From: Candidatus Microgenomates bacterium
GTDB taxonomy: Bacteria > Patescibacteria > Microgenomatia > JADHYG01
Direction: 5' to 3'
Assembly: GCA_016782545.1 (NCBI GenBank)
Contig: JADHYG010000001.1
Location: forward strand, 19,837-83,836
Length of the DNA: 64,000 nt
Shown here: piece by piece, positions 41,180 to 48,404 of the stretch
Layout of the letters: each line of letters starts with the position of its first letter
Numbering within the stretch: position 1 is the stretch's first letter
Notes under the pieces: model-generated
What the model was told of the DNA's origin: nothing
Databases searched by the model: none
Seen by the model: only the letters and a program-made list of their open reading frames with translations
Made by a program: the position numbers and the translations under genes

Positions 41180-41698
41180 ATGAGAAAGAAATTATCAATT
41201 AACAATTATCAATTAACAATCAACAATTATGGTTTTACTCTTCTTGAGCTTTTGGTGGTGATTTCCATCCTGGGCATTTTAATTAGTTTGGGAGCAGTGA
41301 GTTTTACCACAGCGCAGAAAAAGGGGCGGGATGCAAGAAGAAAAGCTGATATGAAGCAAATCCAAACGGCTTTGGAACAATGCTATAGTCTTCAGGCAAG
41401 CTATCCAACCACTGACGTTCCTTGGAATGGGGATGCAGGCAATGAAAGTTTAACCTGCGGCACGCAGACAATTGCTTCGGTTTTTCCCAGCGATCCAAAA
41501 GACATTGGCAGTTATACAGGTGATTATGAATATAAATATAATTATTATGACACCGCCGCTGGAGGTGGTAATGGTTATTGTGTTTGTGCTTTATTAGAAT
41601 TAGGCGGTGGCAATGTGAGCACCGATCCTCCTGGTTCTGGCTATAGCTGTGTTTTTGGCAGTAGTGGTGATTATTTTTGCGTTGAAAATTTACAATGA
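41180..41698 (+). CDS. Type IV prepilin-like protein
   Basis: A 172-aa pilin whose ATG at 41180 follows a clear AAAGGAGAAAG site. The leader residues SINNYQLTINNYG come from the repeat ATTATCAATTAACA, then FTLLELLVVISILGILISLG and KKGRDARRKADMKQIQTALE. Four Cys lie in the C-terminal half. The next gene starts within its stop (ATGA). Confidence 0.9.
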   Translation: MRKKLSINNYQLTINNYGFTLLELLVVISILGILISLGAVSFTTAQKKGRDARRKADMKQIQTALEQCYSLQASYPTTDVPWNGDAGNESLTCGTQTIASVFPSDPKDIGSYTGDYEYKYNYYDTAAGGGNGYCVCALLELGGGNVSTDPPGSGYSCVFGSSGDYFCVENLQ

Positions 41699-42138
41699 GA
41701 AAAACAAAAGGTTTTACATTAATTGAAGTTTTGGTGGCGGCAACAATTATTTCTTTATTAACCAGCATTGGCGTTGTTAGCTACAGAACCAGCGGCCGGC
41801 AATCACGAGATGCAAAAAGAAGAGCTGATTTAGAGCAGATTAGAGTTTCTTTGGAAATGATTAGAGCTGATTGCAATGTTTATCCTTTGACTGCTGATGG
41901 ACCTCCCTGGGGCACTACCTGGACTTATACTTGCGGTCTCCTGTCCAATATCTACATGCAAGACACACCTCAAGATCCAAAAGCACCTGATTATACTTAT
42001 GTTTATACTTCTGATGGTAGTACTTATTTTCTTTGCGCTTATCTTGAAAATGGCACTGGTAATGAAGGTGCTTTTTGTGTAAATAATTGTGACGTTGCTG
42101 GTCCAGGCCCTTGTAATTATAAAGTTGTTAGTCCTTAG
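41695..42138 (+). CDS. Type IV prepilin-like protein
   Basis: A 147-aa pilin: leader MRKTKG, helix FTLIEVLVAATIISLLTSIG, then SRDAKRRADLEQIRVSLEMI and a C-terminal domain with Cys in CNVYP, YTCGLL, FLCAYL and CDVAGPGPC. Of the same family as the four preceding genes, pointing to tandem duplication of minor pilins. Confidence 0.9.
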   Translation: MRKTKGFTLIEVLVAATIISLLTSIGVVSYRTSGRQSRDAKRRADLEQIRVSLEMIRADCNVYPLTADGPPWGTTWTYTCGLLSNIYMQDTPQDPKAPDYTYVYTSDGSTYFLCAYLENGTGNEGAFCVNNCDVAGPGPCNYKVVSP

Positions 42139-42148
42139 ATCTGCTTTA

Positions 42149-42559
42149 ATGAAAAATTCCTCCTCGTTAAACAAAGGGCAAACTTTAGTGGAAATGGTGG
42201 TTACTTTGGCAGTAGCGGTCATGGTTATTAGTTCGTTAGTGGTTGGAGTTACGGTTTCCATTAAAAACACGCGTTTTGCTAAAAATCAATCTTTGGCCAC
42301 AAAATATGCTCAAGAAGCAATGGAACAGGTTAGACTTGATCGGGATCAAGATGGTTGGATTGCTTTTTGGACTAAAGTGTCATCAATAGAGACACCAGGA
42401 ATACCTAATACGATTTTTTCAAAACAGATAGAATACATTGACGAATCTGATCCTGATGGTGCGAATAATAGAGCAAAGATAATTGTTACAGTATCTTGGA
42501 CAGAAGGAGGAAGAGAGCATCGTAGTAAATTAACAACTTATTTAACAAAATGGGAATGA
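42149..42559 (+). CDS. PilV/GspI-like minor pseudopilin
   Basis: A 136-aa protein with the N-terminal methylation-type motif NKGQTLVEMVVTLAVAVMVI, where Phe1 is replaced by Gln-Thr but Glu5 is kept, and a body resembling GspI/PilV (NQSLATKYAQEAMEQVRLDR). The ATG at 42149 is chosen because an upstream alternative overlaps the previous pilin by 50 bp. It overlaps the next gene by 10 bp. Confidence 0.82.
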   Translation: MKNSSSLNKGQTLVEMVVTLAVAVMVISSLVVGVTVSIKNTRFAKNQSLATKYAQEAMEQVRLDRDQDGWIAFWTKVSSIETPGIPNTIFSKQIEYIDESDPDGANNRAKIIVTVSWTEGGREHRSKLTTYLTKWE

Positions 42560-43083
42560 AAATCATTAAAACAAAAACAAGGCTTGGTTTTACTTTGATT
42601 GAAATATTGGTGGTCACTGGTATTTTAGCAACTGTTGGCTTGATTGCATCCAGCATTTTTTTCTCAACTTTAAAAGGAGCAGCCAAAACAGAAATTTTAA
42701 AAGAAGTTAAGCAAAATGGCGATTTTGCCATTTCAACCATGGGAGGAATGATTAGAAATGCCCGCGAAATTTCAGTTTGCAGTGGCAGCAGTGAATCATC
42801 AATTCAAATTGTTAATCCTGATAATGGCACCACTAATTTTCTTTGCGACTTGGGTTTCGAGCAAATTGCTTCAAATAGTAGTCTTTTGATTTCTGATAAA
42901 TTTTTGACTTCTGATAAATTGGCAATCTCTGATTGTTCTTTTACTTGTATTTCTCAAAGTAAGGGTCAAAAACAAGTGAATATTCAATTTACCCTTTCTC
43001 AAAAAGGCTCACCAGCTCGACCTGAAGATAAAGCTTCTTTAACTTTTGAAACCACGGTTTACACAAGATCGTATTCTTATTAG
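42550..43083 (+). CDS. PilW/GspJ-like minor pseudopilin
   Basis: A 177-aa prepilin: leader MGMKIIKTKTRLG, helix FTLIEILVVTGILATVGLIA, then a PilW/GspJ-type segment EILKEVKQNGDFAISTMGGM typical of tip pilins. With the GspI-like gene before it and the PilX/GspK-like gene after it, it probably forms the pilus tip priming complex. Confidence 0.87.
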   Translation: MGMKIIKTKTRLGFTLIEILVVTGILATVGLIASSIFFSTLKGAAKTEILKEVKQNGDFAISTMGGMIRNAREISVCSGSSESSIQIVNPDNGTTNFLCDLGFEQIASNSSLLISDKFLTSDKLAISDCSFTCISQSKGQKQVNIQFTLSQKGSPARPEDKASLTFETTVYTRSYSY

Positions 43084-43129
43084 AGGTCGAACCTATCAAG
43101 AGGTCGAACCTCTCGAGAGGTTCGACCTC
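43083..43129. repeat. GAGGTCGAACCT-family palindrome between pilin genes
   Basis: GAGGTCGAACCTATC is followed by a hairpin GAGGTCGAACCTCTCGAGAG with its inverse, the same arrangement as at 37626-37672. It begins at the stop codon of the PilW-like gene. Confidence 0.9.
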
Positions 43130-43132
43130 ATC

Positions 43133-43162
43133 TTGACATTGTTGACTACTCCATCATATACT
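43133..43162 (+). promoter_or_regulatory. Internal promoter before the PilX-like gene
   Basis: TTGACA (43133-43138) and TATACT (43157-43162) are 18 bp apart, directly after the palindrome. The ATG is eight bases downstream, giving a leaderless message for pilX-M-N-O. Confidence 0.75.
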
Positions 43163-43170
43163 GAATTGAC

Positions 43171-43980
43171 ATGAAAAAACTGCCCTCTAATAAATCTGGT
43201 CAGGCGCTTTTAGTTATTCTTTTGGTAATGTTTGTTGGTTTGACTATTTCGCTTTCGCTTCTTTTTCGAACGACGACCGACATTAAACTTAGCCGGCAGT
43301 TTGAAGAATCTTCTCGGGCATTTTCAGCGGCTGAAGCAGGCATTGAAGAGGGTTTAAGAGATCTTACTGTCTTATCTGGTAATCAAGACGTAGAAATAAA
43401 TATTAGCAGTTATAGTTTTATCAGTCAGCCAGCAGGTCAGGGTTCAGGGCCATTTTCTTTGGGAAAATTAGAAAAACAAAATGTCGGTACCGTCTGGCTA
43501 GCTAATCACAACCTAGACGGAAGTCTTGATAAAGATATAGCCGTTTATACTGCTAATTCTATTATCCTTTGCTGGAAACCAGCGGATGGAGTTTCTCCTG
43601 ATATGGAGGCAATCATTCTTTATAAAGATTTAAGTGATAATAAATATAAAACAGCGAGGAATTTTTATCAAGCAACAGGTGCGGGCGGGACGAGTTGTGA
43701 TTCTTCCTATACTGATCAAGTCAGCGTGAGTCTTCCTGTTGGCAGTAGCCCTAACTACAATATTCTTCTCGCCTTAAGGCTAAAGCCAGTCGGTGATAAT
43801 GCTTTTGTTGTTGTTGATCCTCCAGATCCTCAAGTTCTCCCCTCTCAAGGAAATGAAGTGATTTCCACAGGAAAAGCCGGTGATACAGTGAGAAAAATAA
43901 GAGTAGTCAAGTCTTACCCTACTTGGCCAGAAATTTTTGATTATGTTTTATTTAGCGGAGGAGATTTGGTAAAGGAGTAA
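43171..43980 (+). CDS. PilX/GspK-like pilus assembly protein
   Basis: A 269-aa protein with N-terminal helix KSGQALLVILLVMFVGLTIS and the PilX signature ESSRAFSAAEAGIEEGLRDL. The body is a beta-rich domain with an internal CW and a Cys pair that is not recognised further. It leads the promoter-proximal part of the pilX-M-N-O group; a one-base gap separates it from pilM. Confidence 0.85.
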   Translation: MKKLPSNKSGQALLVILLVMFVGLTISLSLLFRTTTDIKLSRQFEESSRAFSAAEAGIEEGLRDLTVLSGNQDVEINISSYSFISQPAGQGSGPFSLGKLEKQNVGTVWLANHNLDGSLDKDIAVYTANSIILCWKPADGVSPDMEAIILYKDLSDNKYKTARNFYQATGAGGTSCDSSYTDQVSVSLPVGSSPNYNILLALRLKPVGDNAFVVVDPPDPQVLPSQGNEVISTGKAGDTVRKIRVVKSYPTWPEIFDYVLFSGGDLVKE

Positions 43981-43981
43981 T

Positions 43982-45001
43982 ATGGATGTTTTTGGTTTAG
44001 ATTTAGGCAGTAGTTTAATTAAAGCAGTTCAGCTTAAAAATATTAAAGGCAAAATTACTTTGGTTGGAGCAGGATCGATTTCTACTCCTCCTAAAGGTTT
44101 AATTTCTGACTCTCCTTTAGATCAAGAAGCGGTTGTTCAGGCAGTTAAAAAACTTCTTAGCGAGACAAAAATTTCTGCTGATAAAGTTAATGCCGCCCTG
44201 CCTGATTCTAAAGTTTTTTCTCGGATAATTGAATTGCCAATTCTGTCTGATCAAGAACTTGAAGATGCGCTTCAATGGGAAGCAGAGCAATATATTCCTT
44301 TTCCATTGGAAGAAGTAAATTTAGACTTTTCGACGATAGAAAAAAATGAAGAAACAAAAAAAATGCAGGTTTTGGTTGTCGCCGCCCCTATTAGACTTGT
44401 TAATAAATATGCTAATATTTTAAAATCGACCGGTCTTTCTACTCTTGCCCTTGAAACAGAAATTATTGCTGTTTCAAGATTAATTTCAACTCAAATCTCT
44501 GGCGATAAAACAGCGATGGTTATTAACTTAGGTAGTGATTCAACTGCTTTTTCTATTCTTAAAAAAGGTTCTTTTTCTTTTGTTGGCTCGATTTCCACTG
44601 GTGGAAAAGCACTGGCCAGAGCAGTAGCTCAGGAATTAGGTTTTGACATTGAACGGGCTGAAGAATATAAAAGAACTTATGGACTTGAAAAAGAAAGTCT
44701 TGAAGGAAAAGTTCTTATTGCTATTAAACCTTTGATTGACAAAGTTGTTCAGGAGATAAGAAAAGCAATTTCTTTTTATCATCAAGAAAATCCTCATGAT
44801 CAAATCAGCAATTTAATTCTTACCGGTGGAACAGCTTATTTGCCGGGAATTGCCTCTTATTTAACTCAAAATCTTGAAGTAGAAACGCAAATTAACAACC
44901 CTTGGGCGGGTATTGTGGTTGACGAGAAAAAATTTGCCCATCTTATGGACGAATCTGTTCTTTTTGCCGCCGCCACTGGCTTGGCTCTTAGAAACCTCTA
45001 A
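43982..45001 (+). CDS. pilM: Type IV pilus assembly protein PilM
   Basis: A 339-aa actin-like ATPase of the pilus inner-membrane complex. Nucleotide-site motifs are FGLDLGSSLIKAVQL at the start, VINLGSDSTAFSIL in the middle and NLILTGGTAYLPGIASYL near the end. It recruits PilN on the cytoplasmic side; pilN and pilO follow directly. Confidence 0.95.
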   Translation: MDVFGLDLGSSLIKAVQLKNIKGKITLVGAGSISTPPKGLISDSPLDQEAVVQAVKKLLSETKISADKVNAALPDSKVFSRIIELPILSDQELEDALQWEAEQYIPFPLEEVNLDFSTIEKNEETKKMQVLVVAAPIRLVNKYANILKSTGLSTLALETEIIAVSRLISTQISGDKTAMVINLGSDSTAFSILKKGSFSFVGSISTGGKALARAVAQELGFDIERAEEYKRTYGLEKESLEGKVLIAIKPLIDKVVQEIRKAISFYHQENPHDQISNLILTGGTAYLPGIASYLTQNLEVETQINNPWAGIVVDEKKFAHLMDESVLFAAATGLALRNL

Positions 45002-45006
45002 ACTTA

Positions 45007-45594
45007 ATGGAAAAAAAAGAAGCTGTTTTATTAAAAGAAAAAAAACAAAAGAATGATTTTCTGGTTAAGCCAATTAATCTGCTTCTTAAAGAAAAAGTAT
45101 CTGGTGTTTGGGTAAGATTTAAAAAAATAATCAAAAGAGCTGCCATTATTTTCAGCCTTACTTTTTCTATTTTGAGTTTTTGTTCTTTGGCTTATTTTTG
45201 GCTTCTTTCTTCTCGTGGCGCTTCATTGGAAAAAAGAGCTGAACAAGCAAAGACAAAAATTTCTTCTCTCAAAAAAGAAGAGCAAACTTATCTTTTTTTG
45301 ATCAAAAAATTAAAAAGCGCTGAAAAAATTTTAAAATCTCAAAGCAGTATTGCTCGGTTTTTAGAAGTTGTTGACTTAACTCTTCCTTCAACAATCATTC
45401 CCCAATCTTTAACAATTAGCAGAAACGGTGAAATTAAGCTTAATCTTTTCTGTTCTTCTTTGACTGAGGTTGAAAATCTAAATGAGAGTTTAAAAAAAGC
45501 AATTGAAGAGGGAAAGATTTTCAACGCCGAAATTGGCGGTTTAACAAAAGAGGCTGATTCTTATAAATTGAGTCTTAGTTTTGTTATTCAATAA
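45007..45594 (+). CDS. pilN: PilN-like fimbrial assembly protein
   Basis: A 195-aa bitopic protein: cytoplasmic basic segment with a short PilM-binding-like start (residues 15-30, NDFLVKPINLLL), one membrane helix (IIFSLTFSILSFCSLAYFWL), a coiled coil and a periplasmic-type ferredoxin-like domain. Compared with classical PilN the INLLP motif reads INLLL. The stop is one base from the pilO start. Confidence 0.85.
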   Translation: MEKKEAVLLKEKKQKNDFLVKPINLLLKEKVSGVWVRFKKIIKRAAIIFSLTFSILSFCSLAYFWLLSSRGASLEKRAEQAKTKISSLKKEEQTYLFLIKKLKSAEKILKSQSSIARFLEVVDLTLPSTIIPQSLTISRNGEIKLNLFCSSLTEVENLNESLKKAIEEGKIFNAEIGGLTKEADSYKLSLSFVIQ

Positions 45595-45595
45595 G

Positions 45596-46312
45596 ATGAA
45601 ATCTAAATCATTAAAATTGGACTTAACACGGTTAAAAGAAATTTTTATACCATTATTGGTTTTGCTTGTGACGGTTTTTTTAACCGCTAAATTTTTGTAT
45701 CCTAAAATAATTCAAATTACGGAATTTCATCAGCAATTAAAGAAAAATGAGGTTCAAGTTGAGAGTTTAGAAAAAAAAGCTAATCTTTTAGAAAATCAAA
45801 AAAACGATAATCTTTTAGGTTCTTTTGAAAAGCTGCAGCAGATTTTGCCAAATGAAAAAGATGTTGCTGGTCTTTTGGTTTCTTTTGAATTTTTAAAAAA
45901 AGATTCAGATGTTGTTTTTGGAAAATTTGATTTAAAACCAGGTCTATTAGCGACTGAGAGTGCTCAAAAAACATCGCAACAACAGGAATTTGAATTTCAA
46001 ATTACTCTTTCGGGAGCTTATGAAAACTTAGTCAGCTTTTTAAAAAGAGTGGAAAATGCGGCACCGATTACCAGCATTGAAAAAGCGCAGATTACTTTTC
46101 AATCTGGAAAAGAAGATGTGAGAGCAAATCTACAGCTTAGGGCTTATTATTTTCCTTTGGAAGAAGAAAAGCTTAAAATGGAATCACCCTTACCCGTGTT
46201 GTCGTCTTCTTTAAAACAAGTTCACGAACAACTGCTTAAATTTGAAATCTTTACTTATGTTACTTTTCTGCCATTAGAGGAAATTGGAAAAGATAATCCC
46301 TTTTCTTTTTAA
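45596..46312 (+). CDS. pilO: PilO-like pilus assembly protein
   Basis: A 238-aa protein with one membrane helix near the start (IFIPLLVLLVTVFLTAKFLY), a coiled coil (EFHQQLKKNEVQVESLEKKA) and a PilO-like domain beginning LQQILPNEKDVAGLLVSFE. It pairs with PilN. No pilP or pilQ follows; the gene ends convergently with khpA (four-base overlap), fitting a cell without an outer membrane. Confidence 0.85.
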   Translation: MKSKSLKLDLTRLKEIFIPLLVLLVTVFLTAKFLYPKIIQITEFHQQLKKNEVQVESLEKKANLLENQKNDNLLGSFEKLQQILPNEKDVAGLLVSFEFLKKDSDVVFGKFDLKPGLLATESAQKTSQQQEFEFQITLSGAYENLVSFLKRVENAAPITSIEKAQITFQSGKEDVRANLQLRAYYFPLEEEKLKMESPLPVLSSSLKQVHEQLLKFEIFTYVTFLPLEEIGKDNPFSF

Positions 46313-46548
46313 GAAAGCTCTTTAACTTCCAAGACAACTCTTTGGTCTTTTTTAATGGCTTTAATACGGGTTAAAGCAGTTAAAGCTTTAATGGTTTTTC
46401 CACCCTTGCCAATGACTCTGCCAATTTCATCTTTGGGAACATTGAGAGTGAAAATCAGCGAGTTGTCCATTTCACTTCTTTTTTCAATCTTAATTTTTTC
46501 TGGACGGTCAACGATTAAATTTAAAAGGAATTTTAGTAATTTTTCCAT
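46309..46548 (-). CDS. khpA: KH-domain RNA-binding protein KhpA (YlqC)
   Basis: A 79-aa single-KH protein. The start MEKLLKFLLNLIVDRPEKI matches YlqC and the KH GxxG loop is RVIGKGGKTIKALTAL. It often partners a Jag/KhpB protein in mRNA binding. It follows rpsP after 11 bp, the usual rpsP-ylqC order. The frame is open upstream through the palindrome in the rpsP tail, but the ATG at 46548 gives the normal length. Confidence 0.93.
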   Translation of the reverse strand: MEKLLKFLLNLIVDRPEKIKIEKRSEMDNSLIFTLNVPKDEIGRVIGKGGKTIKALTALTRIKAIKKDQRVVLEVKELS

Positions 46549-46559
46549 TTTCTTGTGTC

Positions 46560-46823
46560 TTATGAGGTCGAACCTTTCGAAAGGTTCGACCTCTCTGAAA
46601 GCGTTAATTTTCTTACTGTTTCGCTGGGCTGAGCGCCAACGCCGAGCCAATATTCAAATCTTTTCTTATCAATTTTAAACTTCGGCGGGTCAAAATTTGG
46701 ATCATAAAAACCAAGCTTTTCAAGAAATTTTCCGTCTCTTTTAGCTTTTGAATCAATAGCAACAATCCAATAAGATCGTTGATGCTTTTTACCTACTTGT
46801 TTTAATCGAATCTTTACAGCCAT
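46560..46823 (-). CDS. rpsP: 30S ribosomal protein S16, C-terminus made by a palindromic repeat
   Basis: An 87-aa S16, needed for small-subunit assembly. MAVKIRLKQVGKKHQRSYWI and FEYWLGVGAQPSETVRKL are canonical; the ATG at 46823 is used rather than an upstream one. The last ten residues (RSNLSKGSTS) and the approach to the stop codon are encoded by a GAGGTCGAACCTTTCGAAAG hairpin (46564-46593), identical to one inside pheT. This repeat belongs to the RAYT-associated family. Confidence 0.95.
   Translation of the reverse strand: MAVKIRLKQVGKKHQRSYWIVAIDSKAKRDGKFLEKLGFYDPNFDPPKFKIDKKRFEYWLGVGAQPSETVRKLTLSERSNLSKGSTS
46564..46593. repeat. GAGGTCGAACCT-family hairpin at the rpsP 3' end
   Basis: A perfect 30-bp palindrome, left half GAGGTCGAACCTTTC, followed by its inverse. 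It is the same 30 bases as at 55504-55533 in pheT. Confidence 0.92.
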
Positions 46824-46836
46824 GGGGACAATAATA

Positions 46837-47559
46837 TCACGAGTTTTTCCTTTTCGCAACTGATAAAAAATGAGAATCGTTACTTATTTTTTCGATCGCT
46901 GTTTTAGCGGCTACTTCTTCAGCTTTTTGCTTGCTTTTGCCAGTGCCAGTGCCATAGAGTTGTTTATCGACAAAAACACCCACTTTAAATTTTTTGGAAT
47001 GATCAGGTCCTTTTTCTTCTAAAACTTGATAATCGGGAGAAGTTTTTATTTTTTCTTGGATCATTTCCTGAAAAAGGCTTTTTGGGTCTTTTAAATTTTT
47101 TTTAGAAATGATTTCTTGAATGTATGGATAAAAAGCCTTTTCTAAGAAGTCTTTTGCTTGTGAAATATCGCCATCAATATAAATAGCCCCTAAAAGAGCT
47201 TCAAAAGTGTCGGCCAAAATAGAAGGGTTTTCTCTGCCCCCTTCTTTTTCTTCTCCCTTGCTTAATTTGAGTAATTCACCTAAACCAAGCTGTTTAGCAA
47301 TTTCAGAGAGAGTTTTCGTGCAAACAATAGCGGCTCGTAAATTAGTGAGTTCTCCTTCTCTTTTATTGGGAAAGTTTTGATAAAGAAATGATGAGATCAA
47401 AAACTCAAGAACAGCATCTCCTAAAAATTCCAGTCTTTCGTTTGAAGAAAGACTGACTTTTGTCTCGTTAAGGTATGAACGATGAACAAAAGCTTGATCA
47501 ATAAGTTTTTTTTCCTTAAAAGAAAGATTTAATTTTTTTTTAAAATCATTAAGCGTCAT
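46837..47559 (-). CDS. rnc: Ribonuclease III
   Basis: A 240-aa double-strand-specific RNase processing rRNA and mRNA. The signature NERLEFLGDAVLEF and the second acidic site ADTFEALLGAIYIDG are intact; the C-terminal dsRNA-binding domain reads PKSLFQEMIQE to GTGKSKQKAEEVAAKTA. It overlaps acpP by 11 bp upstream and lies 13 bp from rpsP. Confidence 0.96.
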   Translation of the reverse strand: MTLNDFKKKLNLSFKEKKLIDQAFVHRSYLNETKVSLSSNERLEFLGDAVLEFLISSFLYQNFPNKREGELTNLRAAIVCTKTLSEIAKQLGLGELLKLSKGEEKEGGRENPSILADTFEALLGAIYIDGDISQAKDFLEKAFYPYIQEIISKKNLKDPKSLFQEMIQEKIKTSPDYQVLEEKGPDHSKKFKVGVFVDKQLYGTGTGKSKQKAEEVAAKTAIEKISNDSHFLSVAKRKNS

Positions 47560-47791
47560 CTATATTTTCAGAAAAAAAAGTAACAATATCATTAACGGTT
47601 AGAAATTCTTCCGTATCTTCTGCAGAGACATTGACTTGAAAAATGCTTTCAAGTTTAGAAATTAATTCATCAACTTCCAATGATGATGCGTTAAGATCTT
47701 TAATAAGACTAGAAGAAGCGATGATTTCTTTTTCCTCTACTCCCAAATGTTGACTAATTATTTTTTTTATTTTTTTTTCTGTGTTTTTCAT
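47549..47791 (-). CDS. acpP: Acyl carrier protein-like
   Basis: An 80-aa four-helix carrier. The phosphopantetheine site DSLD of typical ACP appears as NASSLEVDELI, so the attachment Ser is present but the preceding Asp is Ser. CPR genomes often lack full fatty-acid synthesis, so its substrate is unclear. The ATG at 47791 is preferred to a GTG five codons upstream; either way it starts within the 3' end of nusB. Confidence 0.85.
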   Translation of the reverse strand: MKNTEKKIKKIISQHLGVEEKEIIASSSLIKDLNASSLEVDELISKLESIFQVNVSAEDTEEFLTVNDIVTFFSENIDDA

Positions 47792-48152
47792 CGGTAAAAT
47801 GCTCACTTTTTACAATTGATCCTAAAACTCCGTTGATAAATGAACCGCTTTGTTCATTGCCAAACTCTTTTCCAAGCTCAACTGCCTCATCGATAATCAC
47901 CTTTAAAGGTTCGACCTTCTCTATTGTTAATTCGTAAACTGCTAGTCTTAAAATGGCAAGGTCAATCTGGTTAATTTTTTTAATTGGCCATAATGGCGCT
48001 GCTTTTGAAATTAATTTATCTATTTGAGAAAGATTGTCGATAATTTTTTTTGTTTTTTCTTCGCGAGTATTTTGAGAAAAAAAACTTTGAGCAAAAAGGT
48101 TTTTTATTACTTTAACTCTTTTTTGATGGCGAGGATCAGATGATTTTTGCAC
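47754..48152 (-). CDS. nusB: Transcription antitermination factor NusB
   Basis: A 132-aa helical protein acting with NusE in rRNA antitermination. The start PRHQKRVKVIKNLFAQ and the C-terminal LKVIIDEAVELGKEFGNEQSG with FINGVLGSIVK are canonical. In the central loop TIEKVEPLKV is written over a GGTTCGACCTT word related to the dispersed palindromes. It overlaps acpP by 38 bp, and follows rpmF by one base. Confidence 0.92.
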   Translation of the reverse strand: MQKSSDPRHQKRVKVIKNLFAQSFFSQNTREEKTKKIIDNLSQIDKLISKAAPLWPIKKINQIDLAILRLAVYELTIEKVEPLKVIIDEAVELGKEFGNEQSGSFINGVLGSIVKSEHFTDEKHRKKNKKNN

Positions 48153-48153
48153 A

Positions 48154-48357
48154 CTATTCTTTTTTCTTACTCTTTTTTTCTTTTTTTACCACAATCTGTT
48201 TGCCTTTATAATATCCGCAAGAAGAACAAGCCTGATGAGGTCTTTTTTTCTGACTGCAATTTGAGCAATCAACCATTGTCAGAGCTTTAATTTTAATTGC
48301 TCCTCGTCTTCTTCCCTGACGACCTTTTGAAATTCTTCTTTTTGGTACGGCGCCCAT
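48154..48357 (-). CDS. rpmF: 50S ribosomal protein L32
   Basis: A 67-aa L32 with MGAVPKRRISKGRQGRRRG and a zinc site made of CSNC and CSSCGYYKG. The C-terminus has an added Lys-rich tail (KKEKKSKKKE). It heads the rpmF-nusB-acpP-rnc-rpsP-khpA run on the minus strand. Confidence 0.96.
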   Translation of the reverse strand: MGAVPKRRISKGRQGRRRGAIKIKALTMVDCSNCSQKKRPHQACSSCGYYKGKQIVVKKEKKSKKKE

Positions 48358-48382
48358 ATAAAAAAATTAAAAATTAAAAACT

Positions 48383-48404
48383 TCACCAGAAATTAATCTG
48401 GTGA
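48383..48404 (-). terminator. Terminator overlapping the recG stop codon
   Basis: On the minus strand TCACCAG (48404-48398) pairs with CTGGTGA (48389-48383), with the recG TAA in the loop and AGTTTTTAATTTTT after it. It separates recG from rpmF. Confidence 0.72.
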
